From the NCBI RefSeq assembly GCF_000016825.1, contig NC_009513.1:1558501-1622500 (forward strand): DNA of 64,000 nt, written 5' to 3'. The position numbers and the translations under genes are program-made. This DNA is from Limosilactobacillus reuteri subsp. reuteri. Its GTDB lineage: Bacteria > Bacillota > Bacilli > Lactobacillales > Lactobacillaceae. Below are positions 1 through 8,092 of the stretch, one piece after another. Below the pieces are notes generated by a model that was not told the DNA's origin, did not search any database, and worked only from the letters and a program-made list of their open reading frames with translations. Position 1 is the stretch's first letter. Every line of letters begins with the position of its first letter.

Positions 1-273
1 AAAATTATAGTGAAGCTTATCTACTAAAAATGTTTCCCATAAACGATGCTTCCGAACTAATTCCGCAGCATACTTTTGTCCTTTTTCCGTTAAAGAAATA
101 CCGGCATATGGTTCATGAACAACCAGCCCTTCGTCAGCCAACTTAGAAATCATCTCGGTTACTGATCCAGCGGCAATTCCTAGTCCAAGGGAAATCTCTT
201 TATTAGAAACTTTTTTATGACTACCACCTAATTCAAAAATAATTTTTAGATAGTCTTCCTTCATTGGAGTCAA
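1..273 (-). CDS. DtxR/MntR-family metal-dependent regulator, 3' end beyond window
   Basis: The reverse strand reads an open frame of 91 codons that runs off the left edge, so the C-terminal part is missing. The protein begins MTPMKEDYLKIIFELG and contains the winged helix of DtxR/MntR proteins (VSNKEISLGLGIAAGSVTEM followed by LADEGLVVHEPYAGISLTEKG). I chose the TTG at 273 because GAGGTG stands six bases before it; an ATG four codons in (264) is the alternative. Known members repress manganese or iron uptake when metal is bound. It is divergent from a CDF efflux pump and near two VIT-type proteins, which fits a metal-homeostasis role. The metal-binding residues in the missing part cannot be judged. 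Confidence 0.85.
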   Translation of the reverse strand, partial: MTPMKEDYLKIIFELGGSHKKVSNKEISLGLGIAAGSVTEMISKLADEGLVVHEPYAGISLTEKGQKYAAELVRKHRLWETFLVDKLHYNF

Positions 274-455
274 ATTGTTTCACCTCTGGGTATTAAAATT
301 TGGCCTACGATCGGTCATTGTGTGTTTTTATATATTAACATTGAACCCAAATTGATTATAGCATATTATTAAAAGTGTAGTTTGGAAAGCCTAACTTTTT
401 TGTTATAAGCTTTTTACAAACCCGCAATCGATCTTTACGGAGGAGTAGGTAAATC

Positions 456-1376
456 ATGGACGAAAAAGTAACAGGGAAACGCTTTTTAGCAGTTCCCCTC
501 CTAAATGTATTAATTACAATTGTTGAAATTCTTGGAGGTATTCTCTCTGGAAGTTTAGCCTTACTATCAGACGCTTTTCATAACTTGGGAGATTCGCTTT
601 CCATTGTACTAGGCTATTTTGCCCAGCATATTGGGGGACAGCCAGAGAATCGGCAACGAACTTATGGCTACCGGCGAGCTGAAATCCTCTCAGCATTAAC
701 TAATAGTATTTTCCTGATTGTTATCTCTGTCTTCTTAATTATTGAAGCTATCAAACGGTTAGAGCATCCTCAGCATATTAACGGGGGCATTATGTTAACC
801 GTGGCCGTGATTGGTCTTCTTGCAAACTTTATTTCCGCAGCCCTTTTACATGCTGGTAGCGAAGACAGCTTAAATGTTAAAGCAACTTATCTCCATATTC
901 TAAGTGATGCACTTTCATCAGTTGCCGTTATCATTGGAGGAATCATTCTTACCTTTGTTAATGTTCCATGGCTTGATCCCGCCTTGACAATTGGGGTTGC
1001 CCTCTATATTGCTTATGAGGCTTGGCCAATTATTAATCAAACCATTAAAATTCTCATGCAGTCCTCCCCAGATCTTGATTATAATTCCATCGAAAATGAT
1101 TTAAAGCAAATCGACGGAGTTACGGCAGTTCATCACGTCCATGCATGGATGATGGATGAACACCGAATCATTTTCTCTGCCCATCTTAATTGTGATGACT
1201 TGCCACTAAGCCAGGTTGAGCGAATCTATAGTCAAGTAGAAAAAATCTTGTATGAAAAATATGGGATCTGTCACGTTACTATTCAAGCAGAATATCACCG
1301 TGGGAAAGATGAAAAATTATTCAACACTCCTGTTGATGAAAAGAACGTTATTAATAACGATTTCAAAGAGGACTAA
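456..1376 (+). CDS. Cation diffusion facilitator (CDF) family metal efflux transporter
   Basis: This 306-residue membrane protein has the CDF fold: about six transmembrane helices in the first 200 residues and a soluble C-terminal domain. The metal-site motifs are visible in TM2 (SDAFHNLGDS) and TM5 (HILSDALSSV), as in CzcD/ZitB proteins that export Zn(II) and related ions by proton antiport. The C-terminal part has HHVHAWMMDEHRIIFSAHL, typical of the dimerising cytoplasmic domain. The start has GGAGGAG at 439-445. It is divergent from the DtxR/MntR-type regulator and followed by an intrinsic terminator. Zn is the usual substrate of CzcD-like members; Mn or Cd cannot be excluded. Confidence 0.88.
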   Translation: MDEKVTGKRFLAVPLLNVLITIVEILGGILSGSLALLSDAFHNLGDSLSIVLGYFAQHIGGQPENRQRTYGYRRAEILSALTNSIFLIVISVFLIIEAIKRLEHPQHINGGIMLTVAVIGLLANFISAALLHAGSEDSLNVKATYLHILSDALSSVAVIIGGIILTFVNVPWLDPALTIGVALYIAYEAWPIINQTIKILMQSSPDLDYNSIENDLKQIDGVTAVHHVHAWMMDEHRIIFSAHLNCDDLPLSQVERIYSQVEKILYEKYGICHVTIQAEYHRGKDEKLFNTPVDEKNVINNDFKED

Positions 1377-1383
1377 AATTAAA

Positions 1384-1434
1384 AGGAAGCAAAAAGTTGA
1401 GCGAAAACTCAGCCTCTTGCTTCCTATTTTTTTT
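1384..1434 (+). terminator. Intrinsic terminator of the CDF gene
   Basis: AGGAAGCAA at 1384-1392 pairs with TTGCTTCCT at 1417-1425, enclosing a second short TTGAG/CTCAG stem, and is followed by eight T residues. It lies between the convergent CDF and VIT genes. Confidence 0.8.
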
Positions 1435-1441
1435 ACATCGA

Positions 1442-2134
1442 TTAAAATAATTTTCCGACTCCATAGTGAATCGTAATCGTAATCAAACCAATAATAATAT
1501 TTCGAATAACTGCAATTTTTACAAGCCCGTTCCCGAGTTTAGAACTGATATAACCGGTTAGAGCGCTCGTAAAAGCAACCGCTAAAATCACGGCATACCA
1601 CTTATATGCTTCGGGAGCAAAAGTCATCGCCATCAACGGAATCAAGCCTCCAGCAGCTGCTGAAAAAAGAGAAGAAAATGCCGCATCCCAAGGGTTAAGA
1701 TAGTGACCAAGCTCAATATCATACTTAATCCGAACAACCGTCTCAAGGGGCTTTTTATTAAGGAGGTCTTTAGCAATTTTGATTGATGTTTCAGGGGTAA
1801 CTCCTTTATTTACATAATAGTCTTTTACTGCCGCAAGTTCCCCTTCATAATCGATTTTTAAGAGCCGCTCTTCTTTAGCAACGGCCGCTTTTTCCGTATC
1901 CTTTTGAGTAGATACAGAGGCATATTCGCCAGAAGCCATTGAAAATGCACAGGCAAGCAAATCAGATAAGCCAGCAATGAAGATAGTAAAACGGTCACTT
2001 GTCGCTGCTGCTACCGATACCAAAACACCGACAACAGTCAGAATGCCATCATTTGAACCTAGTACCCCTGCTCGTAACGTATTCAGTTTTTCTTCCATTG
2101 TTTGCTTCTGATGTTTTTTCACCTTAATACTCAT
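1442..2134 (-). CDS. VIT1/CCC1 family membrane transporter (second of tandem pair)
   Basis: This 230-residue protein belongs to the VIT1/CCC1 family, whose eukaryotic members move Fe(II) or Mn(II) across membranes. The N-terminal motif LRAGVLGSNDGILTVVGVLV and the SMASGEYASVSTQKDTEKA segment match the family, with a soluble acidic stretch at about residues 75-135 and three C-terminal membrane helices. It starts 14 bp after the first copy (2149-2832), so the two are very likely cotranscribed. The two proteins are clearly related but diverged, a tandem duplication. The role in lactobacilli is probably divalent-metal export or storage; direction and substrate are inferred. Confidence 0.85.
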   Translation of the reverse strand: MSIKVKKHQKQTMEEKLNTLRAGVLGSNDGILTVVGVLVSVAAATSDRFTIFIAGLSDLLACAFSMASGEYASVSTQKDTEKAAVAKEERLLKIDYEGELAAVKDYYVNKGVTPETSIKIAKDLLNKKPLETVVRIKYDIELGHYLNPWDAAFSSLFSAAAGGLIPLMAMTFAPEAYKWYAVILAVAFTSALTGYISSKLGNGLVKIAVIRNIIIGLITITIHYGVGKLF

Positions 2135-2148
2135 TTAATCTCATCTCC

Positions 2149-2832
2149 CTACCGCGCAAATAATTGTCCAATCAGGTATGTAACTCCCATTGTTAACAAT
2201 CCAGCAACTGCATTTCTGATCATTGACTTAATTCGGTTAGATTTTCCTAAAACTGCCGCAAAATAACCAGTAATTAACAAGGCAATCAGAACTGCAATTG
2301 CGGTTGCTAAAATTCGAACGTTTGTGGGGGAAACGGTAACCGCCACCATCGGTAAAATTGAACCGGTTGGAAAAGATATAAAGGAAGCAATCGCCGCAGC
2401 ATATGGGCTTGTAAACTCATTGGGATTAAAGCCATAGCGCTCTTGAACAGTTGTCCCTAAAGCATCTTTTTCCATTAATTCTTTCGTCGCTTGTTTAGCT
2501 AGTTGCGAATCGATGTCTTGAGCTTCATATTTCTTTTGAACATAGTCAAATTCATGCTGGTATTGATTTTGAAGGCGTTGCTTTTCACTAATCAATGCCA
2601 TTTTTTGCGAGTCCTTTTGGGTTGAAACCGAGACATACTCCCCCATACACATTGAAATCATCCCGGCAAGTGTTCCCGACAAACCTGCAATTAAGATAGA
2701 ACGGGCATTACTCGTTGCCGCTGCCACCCCGATAACAATTCCGGCAATTGAAATAATCCCATCATTAGCCCCCATCACACTTGCACGCAGAACGTTTACC
2801 TTTTGTGCTAGTGACATCTTTTTCTTGGACAC
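2149..2832 (-). CDS. VIT1/CCC1 family membrane transporter (first of tandem pair)
   Basis: This 227-residue VIT1/CCC1-type protein has LRASVMGANDGIISIAGIVI near the N terminus and the SMCMGEYVSVSTQKDSQK motif at about residue 60. It starts at GTG (2832) with AAGGGA upstream. A -10 box TATAAT lies about 35 bp upstream on the reverse strand (complement of 2862-2868 area). It is the promoter-proximal gene of a two-gene unit with its paralogue. Together with the nearby DtxR/MntR-type regulator and CDF pump this suggests a local metal-homeostasis cluster, although each gene has its own promoter region. Confidence 0.85.
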   Translation of the reverse strand: MSKKKMSLAQKVNVLRASVMGANDGIISIAGIVIGVAAATSNARSILIAGLSGTLAGMISMCMGEYVSVSTQKDSQKMALISEKQRLQNQYQHEFDYVQKKYEAQDIDSQLAKQATKELMEKDALGTTVQERYGFNPNEFTSPYAAAIASFISFPTGSILPMVAVTVSPTNVRILATAIAVLIALLITGYFAAVLGKSNRIKSMIRNAVAGLLTMGVTYLIGQLFAR

Positions 2833-2855
2833 ATTTATCCCTTCTCTCTTTTAGT

Positions 2856-2931
2856 TTAGAATCATTATAACATAGAGATGAGTAAAAACAACCAAATAAT
2901 CTTCAAATGATATTCTATCTTAGAATCATTA
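2856..2931. promoter_or_regulatory. Direct repeat and small palindrome upstream of the VIT pair
   Basis: TTAGAATCATTA occurs twice in the same orientation, at 2856-2867 and 2920-2931. The first copy overlaps the reverse-strand -10 region of the VIT genes. The second is part of a perfect inverted repeat ATTCTA-tct-TAGAAT at 2912-2926. Such paired sites could bind a regulator, perhaps the nearby MntR-type protein, but this is inference: the half-site does not match a motif I can name. Confidence 0.35.
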
Positions 2932-2946
2932 AAAAATATACTTTCA

Positions 2947-2981
2947 TGTAAAAAGCGATAGTCCTAATCAGAACTATCGCA
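2947..2981 (-). terminator. Intrinsic terminator of the universal stress protein gene
   Basis: GCGATAGT (2955-2962) pairs perfectly with ACTATCGC (2973-2980), and on the reverse strand the stem is followed by a T-run (complement of 2950-2954). It sits just after the stop codon of the UspA-type gene. Confidence 0.8.
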
Positions 2982-3003
2982 ATAATCTTAAAAATTAAAT
3001 TAT

Positions 3004-3480
3004 TTATTCATAAGCCTGAACAGTGTTTGTCCGAATAACAAATACTGACGTTCCAGCATGACGAGCCATGTATGATGCCTGAGAACCAACCGCCTTACGA
3101 TTACCCTTCTTACCAATTGAACCAACAACTAATAAATCTGGCTGAAAAGCGGGGATAACATGATTACAAATCCGCTCAGCTGGCCGCTCCCCACGATCAA
3201 CAATCGCCGTAATCTTTTCTGGATCAACGCCGTAATCAATTGCTGCTTGGACATATTCATTTACCCGTTGACGTAATTCGTCTTCACTACTATGAACATA
3301 ATCCTTATCTAAGATTTGATATACATTTACCCGGTCAGTTTCCAGAATTGATACAATTCCTAGCTCTGAACCATCACGTTTCGCCTTATCAACCGCGTAT
3401 GAGAAAGCGGCACGGGCATCTGGTGCATCGTCAACACCAACGAGGATCTTCTTGAACTTCTTTGGCTTTATTTCGAACAT
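3004..3480 (-). CDS. Universal stress protein (UspA family)
   Basis: A 158-residue single-domain UspA protein. It begins with the usual KKILVGVDDAPDARAAFSYAVDKA strand-helix, and near the C terminus has LLVVGSIGKKGNRKAVGSQASYMARHAGTSVFVIR, which carries the ATP-binding GxxG...GS loop. Family members are small cytoplasmic nucleotide-binding proteins raised under stress. GGGAGG lies seven bases before the ATG. The gene stands alone between its own terminator and a divergent amino-acid ABC operon. A possible reverse-strand promoter (TTTACA, 16 bp, TAACAT) lies near 3560-3590. Confidence 0.88.
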   Translation of the reverse strand: MFEIKPKKFKKILVGVDDAPDARAAFSYAVDKAKRDGSELGIVSILETDRVNVYQILDKDYVHSSEDELRQRVNEYVQAAIDYGVDPEKITAIVDRGERPAERICNHVIPAFQPDLLVVGSIGKKGNRKAVGSQASYMARHAGTSVFVIRTNTVQAYE

Positions 3481-3678
3481 TAGTATTCTCCTCCCTATGT
3501 TCTACACTTTAACGGTGAAGCATTACTCGCTCCTCTTCGTTAAATCATATTCTTCACTCCTTATGTTACTACTTATCTCGATTTTGTAAATAATTATTTT
3601 GGCCTTCCTAAAATAAAAGTGATTTATTAAAGAATTTTATAATTATTTTTTCAAATTCACTTCTACACAATTCTCATT

Positions 3679-3707
3679 TTGACGACTTATAGAACAATCG
3701 ATATAAT
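3679..3707 (+). promoter_or_regulatory. Strong sigma-70-type promoter of the amino-acid ABC operon
   Basis: TTGACG at 3679-3684 and TATAAT at 3702-3707 are 17 bp apart, and the ATPase gene starts about 50 bp downstream. Confidence 0.75.
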
Positions 3708-3757
3708 AAAAGTTACTTACTTCTTGATAATATCAACGAAATGGGGTTAATTATTTC

Positions 3758-4498
3758 ATGTCAATGATTGAATTTCATAATGTACAAAAATATTATGGCA
3801 AGTTTCATGCATTAAAAGATATTAATTTAACAATCGATGATGGTGAAACAGTTGTTTTAATTGGGCCATCTGGCTCGGGAAAAAGTAGTTTAATCCGGAC
3901 CGTTAATGGTTTAGATCCTATTAGAGACGGTCAATTAATCGTTAATGGGTTTGACCTTGCCGATAAGAAAACCAATGTAAATTTAATTCGAAAAGATGTC
4001 GGAATGGTCTTTCAACACTTTAACTTATACAACAATAAGAGTGTTATCGAAAACATAATGCTCGCACCACGAATTGTATTAAAGCGTCCGGAAGAAGAAA
4101 ACCGTGAGTTAGCAATGAAACTGCTTGATAAAGTTGGCCTTGCAAATAAAGCTGAAAGTATGCCTGCTCAGCTATCTGGAGGGCAAAAACAACGAATTGC
4201 GATTGCCCGCAGTCTGGCTATGAAGCCTAAATGCCTCCTATTCGATGAACCAACAAGTGCTCTCGATCCTGAAATGATTGATGATGTTTTAGACGTTATG
4301 AAAGATATCGCTAAAAACTCCAACATGACAATGTTAGTAGTGACCCACGAAATGGGCTTTGCACGGGCAGTTGCTGACCGGGTTATTTTTATGGCAGATG
4401 GTCGGATCTTAGAAGACGATTCAACCGAAAAATTCTTTGGCGACCAGCCTTCTACAGAGCGTGCTCGCGAATTTATGAGTAAGATCAGTGGTCACTAA
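3758..4498 (+). CDS. glnQ: Polar amino-acid ABC transporter ATP-binding protein (GlnQ-like)
   Basis: This 246-residue protein is a complete ABC ATPase of the polar amino-acid uptake type. Walker A is GPSGSGKS at residues 36-43, the signature LSGGQKQR is at 139-146, and Walker B with the catalytic Glu is LLFDEPTSALD around 160-170, followed by the switch His in VVTHEMGFA. It is the first gene of a four-gene operon with a lipoprotein binding protein and two permeases, so it energises uptake. Glutamine or glutamate is the usual substrate of such systems, but specificity is not visible in the ATPase. A second ATG lies two codons inside and could also be used. Confidence 0.92.
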   Translation: MSMIEFHNVQKYYGKFHALKDINLTIDDGETVVLIGPSGSGKSSLIRTVNGLDPIRDGQLIVNGFDLADKKTNVNLIRKDVGMVFQHFNLYNNKSVIENIMLAPRIVLKRPEEENRELAMKLLDKVGLANKAESMPAQLSGGQKQRIAIARSLAMKPKCLLFDEPTSALDPEMIDDVLDVMKDIAKNSNMTMLVVTHEMGFARAVADRVIFMADGRILEDDSTEKFFGDQPSTERAREFMSKISGH

Positions 4499-4510
4499 GG
4501 AGGAATTATA

Positions 4511-5341
4511 ATGAAAAAGTATTGGCGATTGATTAGTCTTAGCGCCCTCCTCTTTGTTGCTCTCCTTACTCTTTCTGCCTGCGGTACCTCAATTGCAAAA
4601 AAAGATGTTCTGACCGAAGATATGCGTAGTCAACGAATTACCTGGGGAGTTAAAGCAGATACCCGCCTATTTGGGCTGGAAAATATCCGGACAGGAAAGC
4701 TAGAAGGATTTGAAATTGATCTTGCAACAGCTATTACAAAAAAGATCCTCGGCCCACAGGGAAAACCAATTTTTGTTCCTGTAACCAGCGGAACCCGGGT
4801 GCCCCTATTAAAAAATGGTAATATTGATGCGATTATGGCAACCATGACGATCACTCCTGAGCGAGAAAAGCAAGTTGACTTTACCCATTCTTACTTTGAT
4901 GCTGGTCAATCTCTCCTAGTTAAAAAGGGAAGTCCAATCAAAAACATCAGCGATTTAAATCGACGAGGTGCTGTAATTCTTGGGGTTTCTGGATCAAATT
5001 CAGTTAAAAACGTTGCGAAGTTTGCTCCTAAAGCACGTGTCCTTCAATTATCTGACTATGCTCAAGCGATGACGGCCCTTAAATCTAAACAGGGGGATGC
5101 CCTTACCACTGATAATGGGATTCTCTATGGGATGGCAGCTGAAAACCCAGGCTATGAAGTTGTCGGCGGTAACTTTACTAAAGAACCTTATGGAATCGCC
5201 GTTAACAAAAATCAAACGCGTTTTCGCAATAAATTAAACTGGGCGTTAAGAGAAGTTGAAAAGGATGGAACCTACAACCGTCTTCTTCTTAAATGGTTTG
5301 GCAATGTTAAAGGATTTAATTATCAGGAGATGAAGCGCTAA
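4511..5341 (+). CDS. Amino-acid ABC transporter substrate-binding lipoprotein
   Basis: A 276-residue solute-binding protein of family 3. It has a lipoprotein signal peptide with lipobox LSAC, so Cys24 would be lipidated and the protein anchored outside the membrane. The mature part has the family pattern ENIRTGKLEGFEIDLATAITKKI and GNIDAIMATMTITPEREKQVDFTHSYF, typical of glutamine/glutamate/aspartate binders. AAGGAGG lies just before the ATG. It starts 12 bp after the ATPase, and its stop codon overlaps the start of the next permease (position 5341), which indicates translational coupling. Glutamine or glutamate are the likely ligands. Confidence 0.9.
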   Translation: MKKYWRLISLSALLFVALLTLSACGTSIAKKDVLTEDMRSQRITWGVKADTRLFGLENIRTGKLEGFEIDLATAITKKILGPQGKPIFVPVTSGTRVPLLKNGNIDAIMATMTITPEREKQVDFTHSYFDAGQSLLVKKGSPIKNISDLNRRGAVILGVSGSNSVKNVAKFAPKARVLQLSDYAQAMTALKSKQGDALTTDNGILYGMAAENPGYEVVGGNFTKEPYGIAVNKNQTRFRNKLNWALREVEKDGTYNRLLLKWFGNVKGFNYQEMKR

Positions 5342-5979
5342 TGTTAAATTTAATTATAAATGAGTGGCATCCCCTTTTAACCGGCCTCTGGAATACTATT
5401 CTATGTAGCCTTATTGCACTAATCGGGAGCCTTATTATTGGAACCTTTTTTGCCCTTCTCGAGATTTCGCAGCATCGGGTTTTAAAAATCATCGGTCATG
5501 TCTATGTGGAGGTCTTTCGTAATATCCCACTATTGGTAATTACAATGGCTTTTTTCCTGATTATCCCAATGTATGTAGTGAAAATTAATGGATTTACTGC
5601 GGGAACAATTGGCTTAACTCTTTATACGTCTGCATTTATTGCTGAAACTGTGCGTGCTGGAATTAATTCAATTGATCCTGGTCAAATGGAAGGAGCCCTT
5701 GCCAATGGACTTACTTATGGACAAGCGATGCGCTACATTGTTTTACCACAAGCATTTCGCGTTGTTATTCCACCACTTGGCAATCAATTTATCAATTTGG
5801 TTAAAAACTCATCGGTCCTTGCCTTTGTCGCTGGCTTTGATCTTATGTACCAAGGAAATCTAATTGCAAACGATACCTTAGCAACTATGCCCACGTATTT
5901 CATTGTCGGGATCATGTACCTCATCATCACGCTTCCGTTGAGTTATTATATGCGACACCTTGAAAAGAAATTAGCCTAG
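5341..5979 (+). CDS. Amino-acid ABC transporter permease
   Basis: A 212-residue HisM/GlnP-type permease with about five membrane helices. The EAA loop that docks the ATPase is seen in MEGALANGLTYGQAMRYIVL, followed by PQAFRVVIPPLGNQFINL. The N-terminal part carries WNTILCSLIALIGSLIIGT, normal for the family. Its ATG overlaps the last base of the binding-protein gene. The second permease follows after 12 bp, and the two probably form the heterodimeric membrane channel. Confidence 0.9.
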   Translation: MLNLIINEWHPLLTGLWNTILCSLIALIGSLIIGTFFALLEISQHRVLKIIGHVYVEVFRNIPLLVITMAFFLIIPMYVVKINGFTAGTIGLTLYTSAFIAETVRAGINSIDPGQMEGALANGLTYGQAMRYIVLPQAFRVVIPPLGNQFINLVKNSSVLAFVAGFDLMYQGNLIANDTLATMPTYFIVGIMYLIITLPLSYYMRHLEKKLA

Positions 5980-5991
5980 GAGGGATGATCA

Positions 5992-6645
5992 ATGCAAAAC
6001 TTTATTGACGCTTATTCATGGATTAATATCCGTTTCCTCCTAGAAGGACTTTGGATTACGATTGAAGTTTCCGTAATTTCAATTATAATCAGTTTTATTT
6101 TGGGAACTTTTCTCGGAATTATTCGTTACGCTAACATCAAATACTTATCAGCAATTGTAGGATTCATTATCGATATTATCCGTAATCTTCCTCTCCTGCT
6201 AATAATTTTCTTCACCTACTTTGGCCTCCCCAATATCGGAATTAAACCAGAAATTATTCCTGCCGCAATTATGGCGCTTTCAATTTTCGAATCGGCAATG
6301 GTTGCTGAAATCGTTCGCTCAGGGATAAATTCGATTGATTACGGTCAAACGGAAGGGGCATTAGCTAATGGATTAACTAAGTGGCAAGCATTACGAATTA
6401 TTGTCTTACCACAAGCAATTAAGAATATGATGCCGGCTCTCGTTAGTCAGTTCATTTCATTAGTTAAGGATACATCACTAGCAACAATCATCGTCTTGCC
6501 AGAGTTAATGTACCACGCCCAGATCATCTATGGTCAAAACACAAATTATATTATTCCGATGTTCGTTGCGTTAGCAGTCCTCTACTTTATTGTCTGCTAC
6601 TCATTATCATTGGTTGCACGTTATTTGCATAAACACATTGCATAA
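5992..6645 (+). CDS. Amino-acid ABC transporter permease
   Basis: A 217-residue partner permease. The EAA loop is TEGALANGLTKWQALRIIVL followed by PQAIKNMMPALVSQFISLVK. GGAGGGATGATC lies upstream of the ATG. It is the last gene of the operon and is followed, ten bases after its stop, by the GAGGCTG-type terminator that belongs to repeat copy 1. Sequence similarity to the first permease suggests an old duplication, as is common in this transporter family. Confidence 0.9.
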   Translation: MQNFIDAYSWINIRFLLEGLWITIEVSVISIIISFILGTFLGIIRYANIKYLSAIVGFIIDIIRNLPLLLIIFFTYFGLPNIGIKPEIIPAAIMALSIFESAMVAEIVRSGINSIDYGQTEGALANGLTKWQALRIIVLPQAIKNMMPALVSQFISLVKDTSLATIIVLPELMYHAQIIYGQNTNYIIPMFVALAVLYFIVCYSLSLVARYLHKHIA

Positions 6646-6654
6646 GTATAAACA

Positions 6655-6753
6655 GAGGCTGAGAAAAACAACAGTTTTTTCTCAGCCTCGTTTTATATGA
6701 ATATTGTTACGATATCGCGGAAATTAACCACAAGGCGGTTAATTTCCACTCAC
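6655..6753 (-). repeat. Composite repeat-terminator element, copy 1 (internally deleted)
   Basis: On the reverse strand the unit starts five bases after the CPBP stop codon with GTGAGTGGAAATTAACC, then keeps only a short centre (GCCTTGTGG), the opposite arm GGTTAATTTCC and the GCGATATCGTAAC flank. It ends in the hairpin GAGGCTGAGAAAAA / TTTTTTCTCAGCCTC (6655-6689). About 75 bp of the middle hairpin found in the other copies are missing. The terminator stem has T-runs on both sides and should also stop the forward-strand ABC operon. Confidence 0.75.
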
Positions 6754-6757
6754 TTAT

Positions 6758-7945
6758 TTAATACTGAATCATAAAGTCAAACCGTTGATGCTCTCCGGTC
6801 AAGCGATTAACATGCCGTTCCATCACTTGACGTCGTTGTCCAAACATCATCCAAACGGCGATTCCAATAAATACTACTAATTCTATTCCCGTCCCAATCC
6901 AATTTTGAACTGTTACTTTGCCAGTCATCAACGTTGAATCAGAAGCAATAAATGCCGTCCAATCTAATAGGAAGTGCATTACCATTGCTAGCCATAATTG
7001 ACCAGTATAAACATAAACGGTTGCAAAAAATAGTCCAATCCCAGCTGCGCTAACTGCTTGTAAAACAGTCATTGACCATTCTTGAGGGCCATAGTTGGTA
7101 AGATGAACAATTCCGAATAAAATTGAACTCGTTGCTAATGCCAACGGAAGGCGTTGCTTAACATTGCGCCAAGCATAGAATAAGATGCCAAGAATAGCAA
7201 AACGGAATAAGGTCTCTTCCATTACCGCAGCCTCAAACGCCGAAAGGGTAAAATCCCAATTAGCACGGTGGAGCCTTGGCATTTCTCCCGTATTTAAGGC
7301 CATAAAGATAATATCAACAACAACTAATCCAGCAAATATCCCCCAATTAAAATCACCGCTCCAGTGTGGTTTTAATCCTGGCCATGATAAATGCCACGTC
7401 CGCATAACAGTTGTCGTAAGAATAAAGAAAGCAACTGCGCCAACTGCACCAGTCGATAATGCTAATAATAAGAAGTGATTATCAACCAAGTCTGTTGGTA
7501 AGGCAATCAATGGCGTAAAAACCACCTGAGCTAACCAGGCAATAAAGATTAGCCGTTCGATGCTCCAATGCATGAACTCACCAATTACGCTTGCAAATGG
7601 TGCAAACATAATAAAGTAATAAAAAATCATCATTGTCACAACGCCCCGGGATGGTAAATGTAATAGAACAATAATTTCTCGAACCATTACATCCCAAGCA
7701 AACACTAAAATTATCGGCTGGGCAATTACCTGCAGCCATGCATTCAACTTTTTAACTAACAAGGATACATTAGGTAAGAGTTCAAAGACTAAACCAATTC
7801 CTAAAATAATAACCATGATCAATAATGCTAATGCAACGGTCTGACGATTAAATTCGTAATTACGAATCATCATCATTGCCAAAATGACCAGGGTCGCCCC
7901 AATTTGAACCCGGTACCAGATCCTAAGATAATCGTTTCCGGTCAT
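6758..7945 (-). CDS. CPBP (CAAX protease/bacteriocin-processing) family intramembrane metalloprotease
   Basis: A 395-residue polytopic membrane protein with the three CPBP/Abi motifs in order: EETLFR (243-248), FGIVH with His281, and HFLLD with His324 and Asp328. These are the putative metal and catalytic residues of the family, which includes Rce1 and proteins linked to bacteriocin self-immunity in lactic acid bacteria. The N-terminal 230 residues hold several more helices of unknown role, making it longer than the usual 220-280 residues. No bacteriocin gene was seen nearby, so a protective role is not supported here. It is monocistronic, followed by repeat copy 1. Confidence 0.82.
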   Translation of the reverse strand: MTGNDYLRIWYRVQIGATLVILAMMMIRNYEFNRQTVALALLIMVIILGIGLVFELLPNVSLLVKKLNAWLQVIAQPIILVFAWDVMVREIIVLLHLPSRGVVTMMIFYYFIMFAPFASVIGEFMHWSIERLIFIAWLAQVVFTPLIALPTDLVDNHFLLLALSTGAVGAVAFFILTTTVMRTWHLSWPGLKPHWSGDFNWGIFAGLVVVDIIFMALNTGEMPRLHRANWDFTLSAFEAAVMEETLFRFAILGILFYAWRNVKQRLPLALATSSILFGIVHLTNYGPQEWSMTVLQAVSAAGIGLFFATVYVYTGQLWLAMVMHFLLDWTAFIASDSTLMTGKVTVQNWIGTGIELVVFIGIAVWMMFGQRRQVMERHVNRLTGEHQRFDFMIQY

Positions 7946-8048
7946 TTTTCCTCATCCTCTCTGGGAAATCTAAAATAATTGCTAAATATGATCATACCAA
8001 ACAATCTCCTTAGTTTTAAGAACAAATCTTCTTTTTTTAGTTTAAACC

Positions 8049-8086
8049 ACAAAAGAACCTGCAGGCAAAAAAACTGCAAGTTCTTT
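8049..8086 (-). terminator. Intrinsic terminator of the RNase J gene
   Basis: On the reverse strand AAGAACTTGCAG pairs with CTGCAGGTTCTT around a T-rich loop, and a TTTTG run follows. It begins about seven bases after the RNase J stop codon. Confidence 0.7.
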
Positions 8087-8092
8087 TATCGT

